Source: an uncultured Clostridia bacterium
Lineage (GTDB): Bacteria > Bacillota > Clostridia > Lachnospirales > Lachnospiraceae
Reading direction: 5' to 3'
Assembly: GCA_947174885.1 (NCBI GenBank)
Contig: CAMWKO010000007.1
Coordinates: forward strand, 42,675-106,674
Length of the DNA stretch: 64,000 nt
Shown here: one piece after another, positions 55,148 to 63,994 of the stretch
Layout of the letters: the number at the start of each line of letters is the position of its first letter
How positions within the stretch are numbered: position 1 is the first letter of the stretch
Translations under genes and position numbers: made by a program
The notes under the pieces: generated by a model
What the model saw: only the letters and a program-made list of their open reading frames with translations
Told to the model about the DNA's origin: nothing
Databases searched by the model: none

Positions 55148-55543
55148 ATGGGATTTATTTATGAAAAAGTAAAAGAAGAGGATTGGGAGTTATATAATTC
55201 GATTAGTCCAAGATTGAAAGCAGGTAAACATACAAGATGGGTGGTAGATAAAGAAAGAAACATATATTTCTTTTGGATAGGTGGAGAAACTAGAGAATAT
55301 ATAGAGAAATATTTTTTTACTTGGAATGGTTTAAATATATACATATATATAGAAGTAAGATGTGGAAAAGAAGATGTACATATATGTATTAAACGAATCT
55401 CAATGCCTAAAGTATTAAGTAGTAATAATGATAAAATAAATGAAATAGTTGATATGATACCTGAAATATTACAGATGATCTATAGAAGTAAGATTATCTT
55501 TGAAAAAATAGCAGTACCATCATTTAGAAAGGGGGATAATTAA
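55148..55543 (+). CDS. RTX-partner small protein, copy 3
   Basis: 131 residues. Very close to copy 4 over the second half (S-M-P-K-V-L-S, E-I-V-D-M-I-P-E-I-L-Q-M). It has the same W-V-V-D-K-E-R-N-I-Y-F-F-W-I-G core and ends R-K-G-D-N. Cytoplasmic by sequence. The ribosome site GGGGGAT for the next gene lies in its last codons, so the two are translationally coupled. Function unknown. Confidence 0.65.
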   Translation: MGFIYEKVKEEDWELYNSISPRLKAGKHTRWVVDKERNIYFFWIGGETREYIEKYFFTWNGLNIYIYIEVRCGKEDVHICIKRISMPKVLSSNNDKINEIVDMIPEILQMIYRSKIIFEKIAVPSFRKGDN

Positions 55544-55544
55544 G

Positions 55545-56588
55545 ATGAATACAATAGAGGAAATAATTGAATGGATTGAAAACTATAAAAATCTAAGTGG
55601 AAATATAGAAAAGTTTGCATATGAGCTTGGAGAAATGCTTAAGGATATGGACTATACTGCTTCAAATGGTGGAGCAGCAGTAGGGTATGCTGAAGTAACA
55701 GGAATTTATGATGAAATAAATACAGGGATATACCTTACAGTAGAGAATTTCACAAATAGTAGCAACGGAGAATACAGCTTTGTAAATAATGGTGTTAATA
55801 TCTTAAATAATGATGAGTTTAAACAGACACTTCAGAGTGCAGTTGGAGAAGAGAAGGCTAGCAGAATTATAGGAGGTACTTGGGATAACGGAACAAGAAG
55901 CAAATACAGCTTTGGTGACGCGGTTGCTCTTAATGATATAGTATCTGAAAACTTTATGCTTACAAATGCCAAAGATGATGTGCTTTTACTTATTGAGGAG
56001 AGTGCTACTGAGAACAGTGTTCTTGCCATGACTGAAATTCCGTGTATGCTCGACAATCCTAAAGTTACTCATATTTTGGGTATAGCAAAAGAAAATTTTA
56101 ATGGATTAACTTATGAAGAGGTTTTTGAAGTTTTAAAAGAAAAATCCCTTGCTATGCAAAGTGAAGCTACTATCTACAGAGGTACTATGATTGATGCTGA
56201 CGGTGATGAGGTTACAGTCGAGCTTCTTTCATTAGAAAATACCCAGTATGCCGACATTTTTAATGTCAATATTCCTGATGGTTTTGTGGCAGTAGGTACA
56301 TATTATGACAGATTACAGGGTATGGGTGTTAATCTTTTGACGGATGAACAGCTTATTGATAAGTATTACTTTTTAGAGGAGTGTTCTGATAAGAATATTA
56401 TGAATACTATAAGGATTGCGGAGTATTGTGGGTATAACTATATTAATAAAATTAAAAAGCTAAAGGGAATTTTTGGAAGAAATTGTTTATGTTCTTTACA
56501 ATGTATATTTAATGAGAAAATAGTAGAAATTGTGATAAACTGCGTAGCAGTCATACACTATTCTCTAGGAGTGACCGCTCCCGCTTAG
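55545..56588 (+). CDS. Truncated RTX N-terminal domain protein, cassette 3
   Basis: 347 residues, with the same design as the cassette 2 protein: ~290 residues homologous to the RTX N terminus, then the unrelated tail and R2-encoded end. From about 54410 versus 56330 onward, the DNA of the two cassettes is identical for roughly 400 bases through R2, while the N-terminal parts differ (for example Y-D-E-I-N-T-G-I against F-K-G-I-N-T-G-I). Conserved ends with variable fronts suggest recombination between cassettes. Confidence 0.7.
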   Translation: MNTIEEIIEWIENYKNLSGNIEKFAYELGEMLKDMDYTASNGGAAVGYAEVTGIYDEINTGIYLTVENFTNSSNGEYSFVNNGVNILNNDEFKQTLQSAVGEEKASRIIGGTWDNGTRSKYSFGDAVALNDIVSENFMLTNAKDDVLLLIEESATENSVLAMTEIPCMLDNPKVTHILGIAKENFNGLTYEEVFEVLKEKSLAMQSEATIYRGTMIDADGDEVTVELLSLENTQYADIFNVNIPDGFVAVGTYYDRLQGMGVNLLTDEQLIDKYYFLEECSDKNIMNTIRIAEYCGYNYINKIKKLKGIFGRNCLCSLQCIFNEKIVEIVINCVAVIHYSLGVTAPA

Positions 56589-56690
56589 CTCGTAATCGTA
56601 GCGGTACTAAATTCAATCTTCGCAGGCTTGATTTCATTAAGTACCGACGGTACGAGATGTCACCCCTAGAGAACAGTGTATGACTGCTAC
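56544..56690. repeat. R2 repeat, copy 3
   Basis: Lies exactly 1920 bases after copy 2 and is identical to it. Overlaps the 3' end of the cassette 3 gene. Confidence 0.9.
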
Positions 56691-56789
56691 TGGATTTTAT
56701 AAGATTATATATGTATAATTTAATGGAAAATATTGGATAGATAAATATATCAATGAGTATAAAGTGGTTATAAATAATAGGTACTGCGT

Positions 56790-56936
56790 TTTTTAATATA
56801 CCATAAAATTGCTTGTCATATTGCTTAACACATCAGAAAACAACTCGGTGTTATGGTATAAAGTCTTCGTGGATAAAGCTTCACTTTATGCACTAGACCC
56901 ACAAAATCACATTGTAATTTTATGGTATATTAAAAA
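56790..56936. repeat. R3 repeat, copy 3
   Basis: Perfect 20-bp terminal inverted repeats, 1920 bases after copy 2. The inner ATTGTAATTT hairpin has point changes. Together with R2 it fills the gap 56589-57062. Confidence 0.9.
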
Positions 56937-57062
56937 TGGCAGTAGTATACAATAATAAACTAAATTGAACAAAAGATAAGATATTAAATATACAAAAGGA
57001 GGATAGAGTATTATCAAGTAGTATAGTAAAGAATTAATAATATAAGAGAAAGGAAACAGAAA

Positions 57063-57458
57063 ATGGCATTTATTTATGAAAGAGTAAAAGAAGAAGACAG
57101 AGAATTATTTAATTCATTTGTTAAGAGTAGGAAAGCAAATAAGTATACAAGATGGGTAGCAGACAAAGAAAGAAATATATATTTTTTCTGGATAGGAGGA
57201 GAAAGTAGAGAATATACAAAAGAATATTTTTTAGCTTGGAATGATTTAAAAGTATATATATATACAGAAGTAAAATGTGGAAAAGAAGATGTGCATATAT
57301 GGATCAAACGAATCTCAATGCCTAAAGTATTAAGTAATAATAATGAAAAAATAAATGAAATAGTTGATATGATACCGGAAATATTACAGATGATGTATAG
57401 AAGTAAAATTATTTTTGAAGAAATAGTAACACCATCATTTAGAAAGGGGGATAACTAA
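57063..57458 (+). CDS. RTX-partner small protein, copy 4 (next to the full RTX gene)
   Basis: 131 residues, opening M-A-F-I-Y-E-R-V-K-E-E-D-R-E-L with the family core W-V-A-D-K-E-R-N-I-Y-F-F-W-I-G. Intact. Its stop is immediately followed by the ATG of the 2113-residue RTX gene (TAAATG), with GGGGGAT as shared ribosome site, so the two are made together. This is the copy with the clearest functional context: a dedicated partner of the RTX protein. Whether it activates, chaperones or neutralises it cannot be told. Confidence 0.68.
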   Translation: MAFIYERVKEEDRELFNSFVKSRKANKYTRWVADKERNIYFFWIGGESREYTKEYFLAWNDLKVYIYTEVKCGKEDVHIWIKRISMPKVLSNNNEKINEIVDMIPEILQMMYRSKIIFEEIVTPSFRKGDN

Positions 57459-60400
57459 ATGAATACCATAGAAGATATAATTGAATGGATAAAAAATTAT
57501 GAAAATCCAAGTGAAAATATAGAGAAGTTTGCGTATGAGCTTGGAGAGATGATTAAAGATATGGACTATACTGCTTCAAATGGTGGAGCAGCAGTAGGGT
57601 ATGCTGGGGCAACAGGAAGTTATAAGGGTGTAAATACAGGGATTTATCTTACAGTAGATAATCTTACAGCAGGAAGTAACGGAGAATACAGCTTTGTAAA
57701 TAATGGTGTTAATATTTTAAATAATGATGAATTTAAAGATATACTTTTTGATGCTGTTGGAGAGGATGCAGATAGAATTATGGGAGGTAATTGGGACGAT
57801 GGAACAAGGAGTAAATACAGCTTTGGTGATGCTGTTGCTCTTAATGACATTGTATCTGAAAACTTTATGTCTACCAATGCTAGAGGTGATGTGATTTTAC
57901 TTATTGAGGAAAGTGCTACTGCGAACAGTGTTCTCGCCATGACTGAAATTCCTTGTATGCTCGACAATCCTAAAGTTACTCATATTTTGGGTATAGAGAA
58001 AGAGAATTTTGAGGGATTAACTTATGAAGAGGTTTTTGAAGTTTTAAAGGAAAAATCCCTTGCTATGCAAAGTGAAGCTACTATCTACAGAGGTACTATG
58101 CTTAATGCTGATGGTGATGAGGTTACAGTCGAGCTTCTTTCTTTAGAAAATACCCAATATGCCGACGTTTTTAAGGTTAATATTCCTGATGGTTTTGTGG
58201 CAGTAGGTACATATTATGACAGATTACAGGGTATGGGTGTTAATCTTTTGACGGATGAACAGCTTATTGATAAGTATTCCTTCTTAGGGGGGGCTGATAA
58301 TGAAATTATGAATACTGTAAGGATTGCGGAGTATCGTGGGGATAGTTCTAAGCTTAGGCTTGCTTTTGATAATGAGGGAAAACTTGCTTCGGCAGAGATT
58401 TGTGATTATCCTGTTTCTGTAACAGGTGGTGATGTTACAGGTTTTACTATATGCCAAACTTCTGTCGGGGATTTAAGCAGAACTACTGTGGATTTTGGTG
58501 CATATATAGATGGTGGTCACAGATTAACTTCTTTGGAAAAATTCTATGTTCTAGAGCTTAACAATGAAATTACTGCTGCTAACAGTTATATAAAACTTAT
58601 AGAAGGTAAAGCAGGTGCTTTTGAGATAACAGGAGGATATAATGAGATTAGTGCTATTGTGGGCAGGACTTCCAATCTCATAGATTTTATAACTTCAAAT
58701 GGTAACTCAATTATACTGACGAATGAGCAGGCAGTTTATATTACGGTTTTTGAAGGATTGAGGGAATTCAAGGCTATATGGGAAGAACTTCCATCGGATA
58801 TAAAAGATAATAAGGAATTATGGAAGGGGCTTATTAATAAATATTTTGAAACTCCTATTGGTCCTGAATCAAGTGTTCCCGAGCTTTCAGAGGGCTTTGA
58901 GAGTCTGATTACTGCAGCAGAGAATTTACAAACTTATGCTAATGTAATGACGAAGATAGGTAAAATCACAGAGACAGGATTATCTATGCTTGTCGCACTT
59001 GATTTTGTTGTTTCAACATATAATACTGCCATACTTATTGAAGATGGTTGTTATGAAGAAGCGGGGGATTATCTTGTTGATAAGTTAGAAACGTATGCAG
59101 GATATGTAGCCGTAGGAGGTATTCTGACTTCTTTTGTGCAGTCCTCTTTTGTATCAACATTTACATACGCATTAGCAGCCACAGGTATACCGGGAATGAT
59201 TGCTGCAGCTATTATAACATATGCAGTACCATTTCTTGGTACATATATATTAGGTGACGCTTTCGGAGAGTTAATAGATGTAATAGTGTTAAAACCAATG
59301 GAATTTATTTCTGATGTGACAGAAGCTGTAGTAGATGGAGTATGTGATTTCGTAGATATGATAGGAGACTGGTGGTCAAGCCTGTGGGGAAGCGCAAAGA
59401 CTGTAAAAGTGGATCCTCTTATTATAGATTTAGACGGTGACGGATATAATATTCTGACTAAAGATAAAGGAGTAAACTTCGATTTAGATAACAATGGATT
59501 TGCAGAAAAGATTAACTGGACTGAAAAAGATGGTATTCTTGCCTTAGATTTAAACGAAAACGGACTAATCGACAATGGAGGAGAACTGTTCGGAGATAAG
59601 ACCTTACTTGCTAATGGAGAGTATGCACTCAATGGATTTGAAGCATTGGCAGAATATGATACAAATAATGATGGTATTATTGACGAAAATGACGAAATCT
59701 TTGACAGCCTTTTAGTATGGATAGATGGAAACGGAAACGGAGTATCAGAGGAGGGGGAATTAAAACATTTAAGAGAGCTTGGAATTAAGGCTATTGAGCT
59801 TAATTATGAAAGTGTGGATATAGATGCTAATAATGAAGCAAGTATAAGTCACAGTGCAAGAGTAATATATGAAGACGGAAATGATACAACAGTAGGAGAA
59901 TTATGGGTATCATCAGATAAGTTTAATACTGTTGATAATATAGAATTAGAAATCAGCGATGAAATAAAGGCTTTGCCAAATATCAGCGGAAGCGGAAATA
60001 TTATGTCGCTAAGAAATGCAATGCAGCTTGATACTACAGGAACTATAAAAGATTTAGTTAAGAGATTTATCAGCAGTGGTGACAAGAGTGAAAGAGGAAA
60101 GCTTGTTGATGAATTATTAATTAACTTAGTCGGTGCAAATGATATAAAACCGGATTCAAGAGGTGGATATTTTGACGGACAAAAGCTGGCTGTATTAGAA
60201 AGCTTTTTCGGTGAAGAATTTGTAGGATATAACGGAAAGAATCCAAACTCATTGGCAGCACAGAAGCTGGAATTGTTATATGAAAACATAGCAGAAAGAT
60301 ATTATTATGAATTATTGGCAAAAGGAACAGCAATAAGCAGCTATATAGGGCTTATTGAGTATAGAGATGATTCATCAGCTGGAGAATACGATACGAGTAC

Positions 60401-63400
60401 ATTGTGTAAATATCTTCAGTTTGCGCTTCATGCAAACATTGCCGATGAGAATATAATAGCAGATATAAGTGGATATTTATCTTATGCTGCAAAAAGCAGT
60501 GGAAGGGGAGATTTGTATAGTGGATTTAGAAACTTTATTATAGAAAATATGCCGGATTATATTCCGATTATGGAAAATAATATAGCAGGTCATACCATAA
60601 CCGGTAATGAGGATGAAAAATTTACAGGTTCAATTACTAATGATTTTATTATTGGAGGAGGAGGAAATGACACAATAAACGGAGGGAGAGGAAATGATGT
60701 CATTTATGGAGGTATAGGAGATGATGAGATAAATGGGGGAAACGGCAATGATGTTATTTATGGAGAAGTGGGTAATGATACAATAAATGGAGAAGCAGGA
60801 AATGATACTATTTATGGAGGCATAGGAAATGATACGATAAATGGAGGGTCAGGAAATGATATTATTTATGGAGAGGACGAAAACGATACGTTAAACGGAG
60901 AGGGCGGAAATGATACATTGGTTGGAGGTCGTGGAAATGACAGGTTAAATGGAGGAGCAGGAAACGATACATATGTAATAGGCTTAGGAGACGGAAACGA
61001 CACAATATATGACAACGGAGGAAGTAACATAATAAGATTTACGGACGGAATAAAGCCGGAGGATTTAATAGCAACATATGGAGACGGTAATAGCATAACT
61101 CTAACCAACAGAAATACAGGAGACAGTATAGAAATAGTAAGCTTCAGATATTCAGCAACATATAGAAATTTTGTAATGGTGTTTGATGACGGAACGGAAA
61201 TGAAGTTTGATGATGAGAGAAGTCCGTTAAGAAATCTGGAGGGAACAGACGGAGATGATACACTGTCAGCATTTTACAGTGGAATAAAGTATCATGCAGG
61301 AGAAGGAAATGATACGATAAACGGCTCATCAGGGGAAGATGAAATGTATGGGGAGGACGGAGACGATAAGATATATGGAAATGAAGGAGATGATATACTG
61401 ATTGGGGGTCGTGGAAATGACTATCTAGCAGGAGGAGCAGGAAACGATACATATGTAATAGGCTTAGGAGACGGAAACGACACAATATATGACAACGGAG
61501 GAAGTAACATAATAAGATTTACGGACGGAATAAAGCCGGAGGATTTAATAGCAACATATGGAGACGGTAATAGCATAACTCTAACCAACAGAAATACAGG
61601 AGACAGTATAGAAATAGTAAGCTTCAGATATTCAGCAACATATAGAAATTTTGTAATGGTGTTTGATGACGGAACGGAAATGAAGTTTGATGATGAGAGA
61701 AGTCCGTTAAGAAATCTGGAGGGAACAGATGGAGATGATACACTGTCACCATTTTACAGTGGAATAAAGTATCATGCAGGAGCAGGAAATGATACGATAA
61801 ACGGCTCATCAGGGGAAGATGAAATATATGGAGAGGACGGAGATGATAAAATATATGGTGATGCAGGAAATGATGTTATTTATGGAGGAGCAGGAAATGA
61901 TACGATAAACGGAGACGATGGTAATGATTATATATATGGAGAAGATGGAAATGATACAATAAACGGAGGAGCAGGAAACGATGTCATATATGGAGGAACA
62001 GGAGATGATACAATATATGGCTCGTCAGGAGCAGATGAAATGTATGGAGAGGACGGAGATGATACATTAAATGGAGATTCAGGAAATGATATATTAGTAG
62101 GAGGAAAAGGAAATGACAAGCTAAATGGAGGGGAAGGAAACGATACATATGTAATAGGACTGGGAGACGGAAATGATATAATATCAGATAAAAGTGGAAG
62201 CAACATAATAAGATTTAAAGATGGAATCCAACCGGAGGATTTGATAGTCAGTTATGGAAGTGGTCTTAATGTAATATTGACCAACAGAAATACAGGAGAC
62301 AGTATAGAAATAGAAAACTTTAGAAGAGCAGTAACGGATAGAAGTTTTGTAATGATGTTTGATGACGGAACGGAAATAAAGCTTGATGATGAAAGAAGTC
62401 CGTTTAGAAATCTGGAGGGAACAGAAGGAAATGATAATATGTCATCATTCTATTCAGGAACAAAGTATCATGCAGGAGCAGGAGATGATATAATATACGG
62501 CTCATCAGGAGCAGATGAAATGTATGGAGAGGACGGAGATGATACAATAAACGGAAACGGAGGAAATGATATATTAGTAGGAGGAAAAGGAAATGACAAA
62601 CTAAACGGAGGAGCAGGAAACGATACATATGTAATAGGACTGGGAGACGGAAATGATATAATATCAGATAAAAGTGGAAGCAACATAATAAGATTTAAAG
62701 ATGGAATCCAACCGGAGGATTTGATAGTCAGTTATGGAAGTGGTCTTAATGTAATATTGACCAACAGAAATACAGGAGACAGTATAGAAATAGAAAACTT
62801 TAGAAGAGCAGTAACGGATAGAAGTTTTGTAATGATGTTTGATGACGGAACGGAAATAAAGCTTGATGATGAAAGAAGTCCGTTTAGAAATCTGGAGGGA
62901 ACAGAAGGAAATGATAATATGTCATCATTCTATTCAGGAACAAAGTATCATGCAGGAGCAGGAGATGATATAATATACGGCTCATCAGGAGCAGATGAAA
63001 TGTATGGAGAGGACGGAGATGATACAATAAACGGAAACGGAGGAAATGATATATTAGTAGGAGGAAAAGGAAATGACAAACTAAACGGAGGAGCAGGAAA
63101 CGATACATATGTAATAGGACTGGGAGACGGAAATGATATAATATCAGATAAAAGTGGAAGCAACATAATAAGATTTAAAGATGGAATCCAACCGGAGGAT
63201 TTGATAGTCAGTTATGGAAGTGGTCTTAATGTAATATTGACCAACAGAAATACAGGAGACAGTATAGAAATAGAAAGCTTTAGATTAGGAACAGCCTATA
63301 GAAGCTTTATACTGAATTTTGATGATGGAATAACTGCAACCATAGATTTTACTAACAAAAAGCTTATATATGATGAACAGACAGCTTATGCTACATTATC

Positions 63401-63800
63401 GTCTAATAAACAGACAACAGACTATATATCAATATCAAACATGCAGGCAATGGATGAAATATCATCAGCCGGTGCTATAGCCTTAAGTGCAATAGTTGCA
63501 TCTGACAGTATTATCACAGAGGACTTTACTATAACAAATGAATCATTAGTAAGTGATAGCAATACAGGCACAATCGGTTTGGGTTTATCGGACATGGATA
63601 GATTCACTGACCTGCAGGCGGCTCTTTTGGCACAGGAACTGTCTGCATGGGGTGGTGACAGTAATATTTATGATACAGGGAATAATGTTACTAATGTACA
63701 GACAGAACTGTTTACAGAACAGTTTGTGTATAACACCGAGTTGTTTACAACTCGGTGTGCCGAGTGTATAAAATCTGTGATTTTATCCACGAGGCTGTAG
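57459..63800 (+). CDS. Large RTX protein with FrpC-like self-processing module
   Basis: 2113 residues, no signal peptide. Residues 1-~292 are the domain repeated in the upstream cassettes. A helical region contains a hydrophobic stretch (~568-600) that could enter membranes. At Asp652-Pro653 begins a segment (~651-830: V-D-P-L-I-I-D-L-D-G-D-G, L-D-L-N-E-N-G-L-I-D-N-G-G-E-L-F-G-D, A-L-A-E-Y-D-T-N-N-D-G-I-I) closely resembling the self-processing module of Neisseria FrpC. That module cuts its Asp-Pro bond when Ca2+ binds. Residues ~1048-1890 carry dozens of G-G-x-G-N-D-x-[IL] Ca2+-binding repeats and interspersed haemolysin-related modules. A 220-residue C-terminal part follows, whose last ~22 residues are read from an intergenic repeat. 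Probably secreted by a non-Sec route; no type I exporter is in the window. Confidence 0.88.
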   Translation: MNTIEDIIEWIKNYENPSENIEKFAYELGEMIKDMDYTASNGGAAVGYAGATGSYKGVNTGIYLTVDNLTAGSNGEYSFVNNGVNILNNDEFKDILFDAVGEDADRIMGGNWDDGTRSKYSFGDAVALNDIVSENFMSTNARGDVILLIEESATANSVLAMTEIPCMLDNPKVTHILGIEKENFEGLTYEEVFEVLKEKSLAMQSEATIYRGTMLNADGDEVTVELLSLENTQYADVFKVNIPDGFVAVGTYYDRLQGMGVNLLTDEQLIDKYSFLGGADNEIMNTVRIAEYRGDSSKLRLAFDNEGKLASAEICDYPVSVTGGDVTGFTICQTSVGDLSRTTVDFGAYIDGGHRLTSLEKFYVLELNNEITAANSYIKLIEGKAGAFEITGGYNEISAIVGRTSNLIDFITSNGNSIILTNEQAVYITVFEGLREFKAIWEELPSDIKDNKELWKGLINKYFETPIGPESSVPELSEGFESLITAAENLQTYANVMTKIGKITETGLSMLVALDFVVSTYNTAILIEDGCYEEAGDYLVDKLETYAGYVAVGGILTSFVQSSFVSTFTYALAATGIPGMIAAAIITYAVPFLGTYILGDAFGELIDVIVLKPMEFISDVTEAVVDGVCDFVDMIGDWWSSLWGSAKTVKVDPLIIDLDGDGYNILTKDKGVNFDLDNNGFAEKINWTEKDGILALDLNENGLIDNGGELFGDKTLLANGEYALNGFEALAEYDTNNDGIIDENDEIFDSLLVWIDGNGNGVSEEGELKHLRELGIKAIELNYESVDIDANNEASISHSARVIYEDGNDTTVGELWVSSDKFNTVDNIELEISDEIKALPNISGSGNIMSLRNAMQLDTTGTIKDLVKRFISSGDKSERGKLVDELLINLVGANDIKPDSRGGYFDGQKLAVLESFFGEEFVGYNGKNPNSLAAQKLELLYENIAERYYYELLAKGTAISSYIGLIEYRDDSSAGEYDTSTLCKYLQFALHANIADENIIADISGYLSYAAKSSGRGDLYSGFRNFIIENMPDYIPIMENNIAGHTITGNEDEKFTGSITNDFIIGGGGNDTINGGRGNDVIYGGIGDDEINGGNGNDVIYGEVGNDTINGEAGNDTIYGGIGNDTINGGSGNDIIYGEDENDTLNGEGGNDTLVGGRGNDRLNGGAGNDTYVIGLGDGNDTIYDNGGSNIIRFTDGIKPEDLIATYGDGNSITLTNRNTGDSIEIVSFRYSATYRNFVMVFDDGTEMKFDDERSPLRNLEGTDGDDTLSAFYSGIKYHAGEGNDTINGSSGEDEMYGEDGDDKIYGNEGDDILIGGRGNDYLAGGAGNDTYVIGLGDGNDTIYDNGGSNIIRFTDGIKPEDLIATYGDGNSITLTNRNTGDSIEIVSFRYSATYRNFVMVFDDGTEMKFDDERSPLRNLEGTDGDDTLSPFYSGIKYHAGAGNDTINGSSGEDEIYGEDGDDKIYGDAGNDVIYGGAGNDTINGDDGNDYIYGEDGNDTINGGAGNDVIYGGTGDDTIYGSSGADEMYGEDGDDTLNGDSGNDILVGGKGNDKLNGGEGNDTYVIGLGDGNDIISDKSGSNIIRFKDGIQPEDLIVSYGSGLNVILTNRNTGDSIEIENFRRAVTDRSFVMMFDDGTEIKLDDERSPFRNLEGTEGNDNMSSFYSGTKYHAGAGDDIIYGSSGADEMYGEDGDDTINGNGGNDILVGGKGNDKLNGGAGNDTYVIGLGDGNDIISDKSGSNIIRFKDGIQPEDLIVSYGSGLNVILTNRNTGDSIEIENFRRAVTDRSFVMMFDDGTEIKLDDERSPFRNLEGTEGNDNMSSFYSGTKYHAGAGDDIIYGSSGADEMYGEDGDDTINGNGGNDILVGGKGNDKLNGGAGNDTYVIGLGDGNDIISDKSGSNIIRFKDGIQPEDLIVSYGSGLNVILTNRNTGDSIEIESFRLGTAYRSFILNFDDGITATIDFTNKKLIYDEQTAYATLSSNKQTTDYISISNMQAMDEISSAGAIALSAIVASDSIITEDFTITNESLVSDSNTGTIGLGLSDMDRFTDLQAALLAQELSAWGGDSNIYDTGNNVTNVQTELFTEQFVYNTELFTTRCAECIKSVILSTRL
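60963..63290 (+). repeat. 480-bp tandem units inside the RTX gene
   Basis: The block beginning GAAACGATACATATGTAATA recurs at about 60963, 61443, 62143, 62623 and 63103. Spacing is 480 bases except for one 220-base extra RTX block. 62161-62640 and 62641-63120 are identical over all 480 bases. The first pair is identical for more than 240 bases. Each unit encodes 160 residues: RTX nonapeptides plus one haemolysin-related module (I-I-R-F-x-D-G-I-x-P-E-D-L). Confidence 0.92.
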
Positions 63801-63932
63801 TGATATGAAAAGATTATAACACCGAGTTGTTTACAACTCGGTGTGCCGAGTGCATAAAATCTGTGATTTTATCCACGAGGTTGTAGTGATTGGAAAAGAA
63901 TTATATTCACCGGGTTGTTTACAACTCGGTGT
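63733..63932 (+). repeat. Tandem double-hairpin repeats overlapping the RTX stop codon
   Basis: Units start at 63733, 63819 and (partial) 63907, so the period is 86-88 bases. Hairpin A: ACACCGAGTTGT-TT-ACAACTCGGTGT, perfect 12-bp stem. Hairpin B: ATAAAATC-TGT-GATTTTAT, followed by CCACGAGG. Hairpin B is related to the R3 interior and to the leader at 22999-23033. The first unit is read as the last ~22 codons of the RTX gene. Confidence 0.9.
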
Positions 63933-63964
63933 ACCACCGGCTGCGGTGATAGCAATATTATGGC

Positions 63965-63994
63965 AAATGGCTTGTGCTTACTCACAAGCCATTT
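63965..63994 (+). terminator. Terminator-like hairpin at the right edge
   Basis: Perfect 12-bp stem AAATGGCTTGTG/CACAAGCCATTT with a 6-base loop. No T run is visible before the window ends at 64000, so terminator function is likely but unproven. Confidence 0.5.

Noticed and set aside
61144..63166. Several open frames on the minus strand opposite the RTX repeats
   Set aside because: They are mirror frames of the Gly/Asp-rich repeats, rich in Ser/Pro/Phe, repeat with the 480-bp period, and lack ribosome sites.
60963..63290. Regular repeats considered as a CRISPR array
   Set aside because: They are in frame, encode RTX nonapeptides and have no spacers of constant length.
63733..63932. Tail repeats considered as CRISPR or integron attC sites
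   Set aside because: Only 2.5 units, with no distinct spacers, no cas or integrase gene nearby, and paired hairpins unlike attC R/L boxes.
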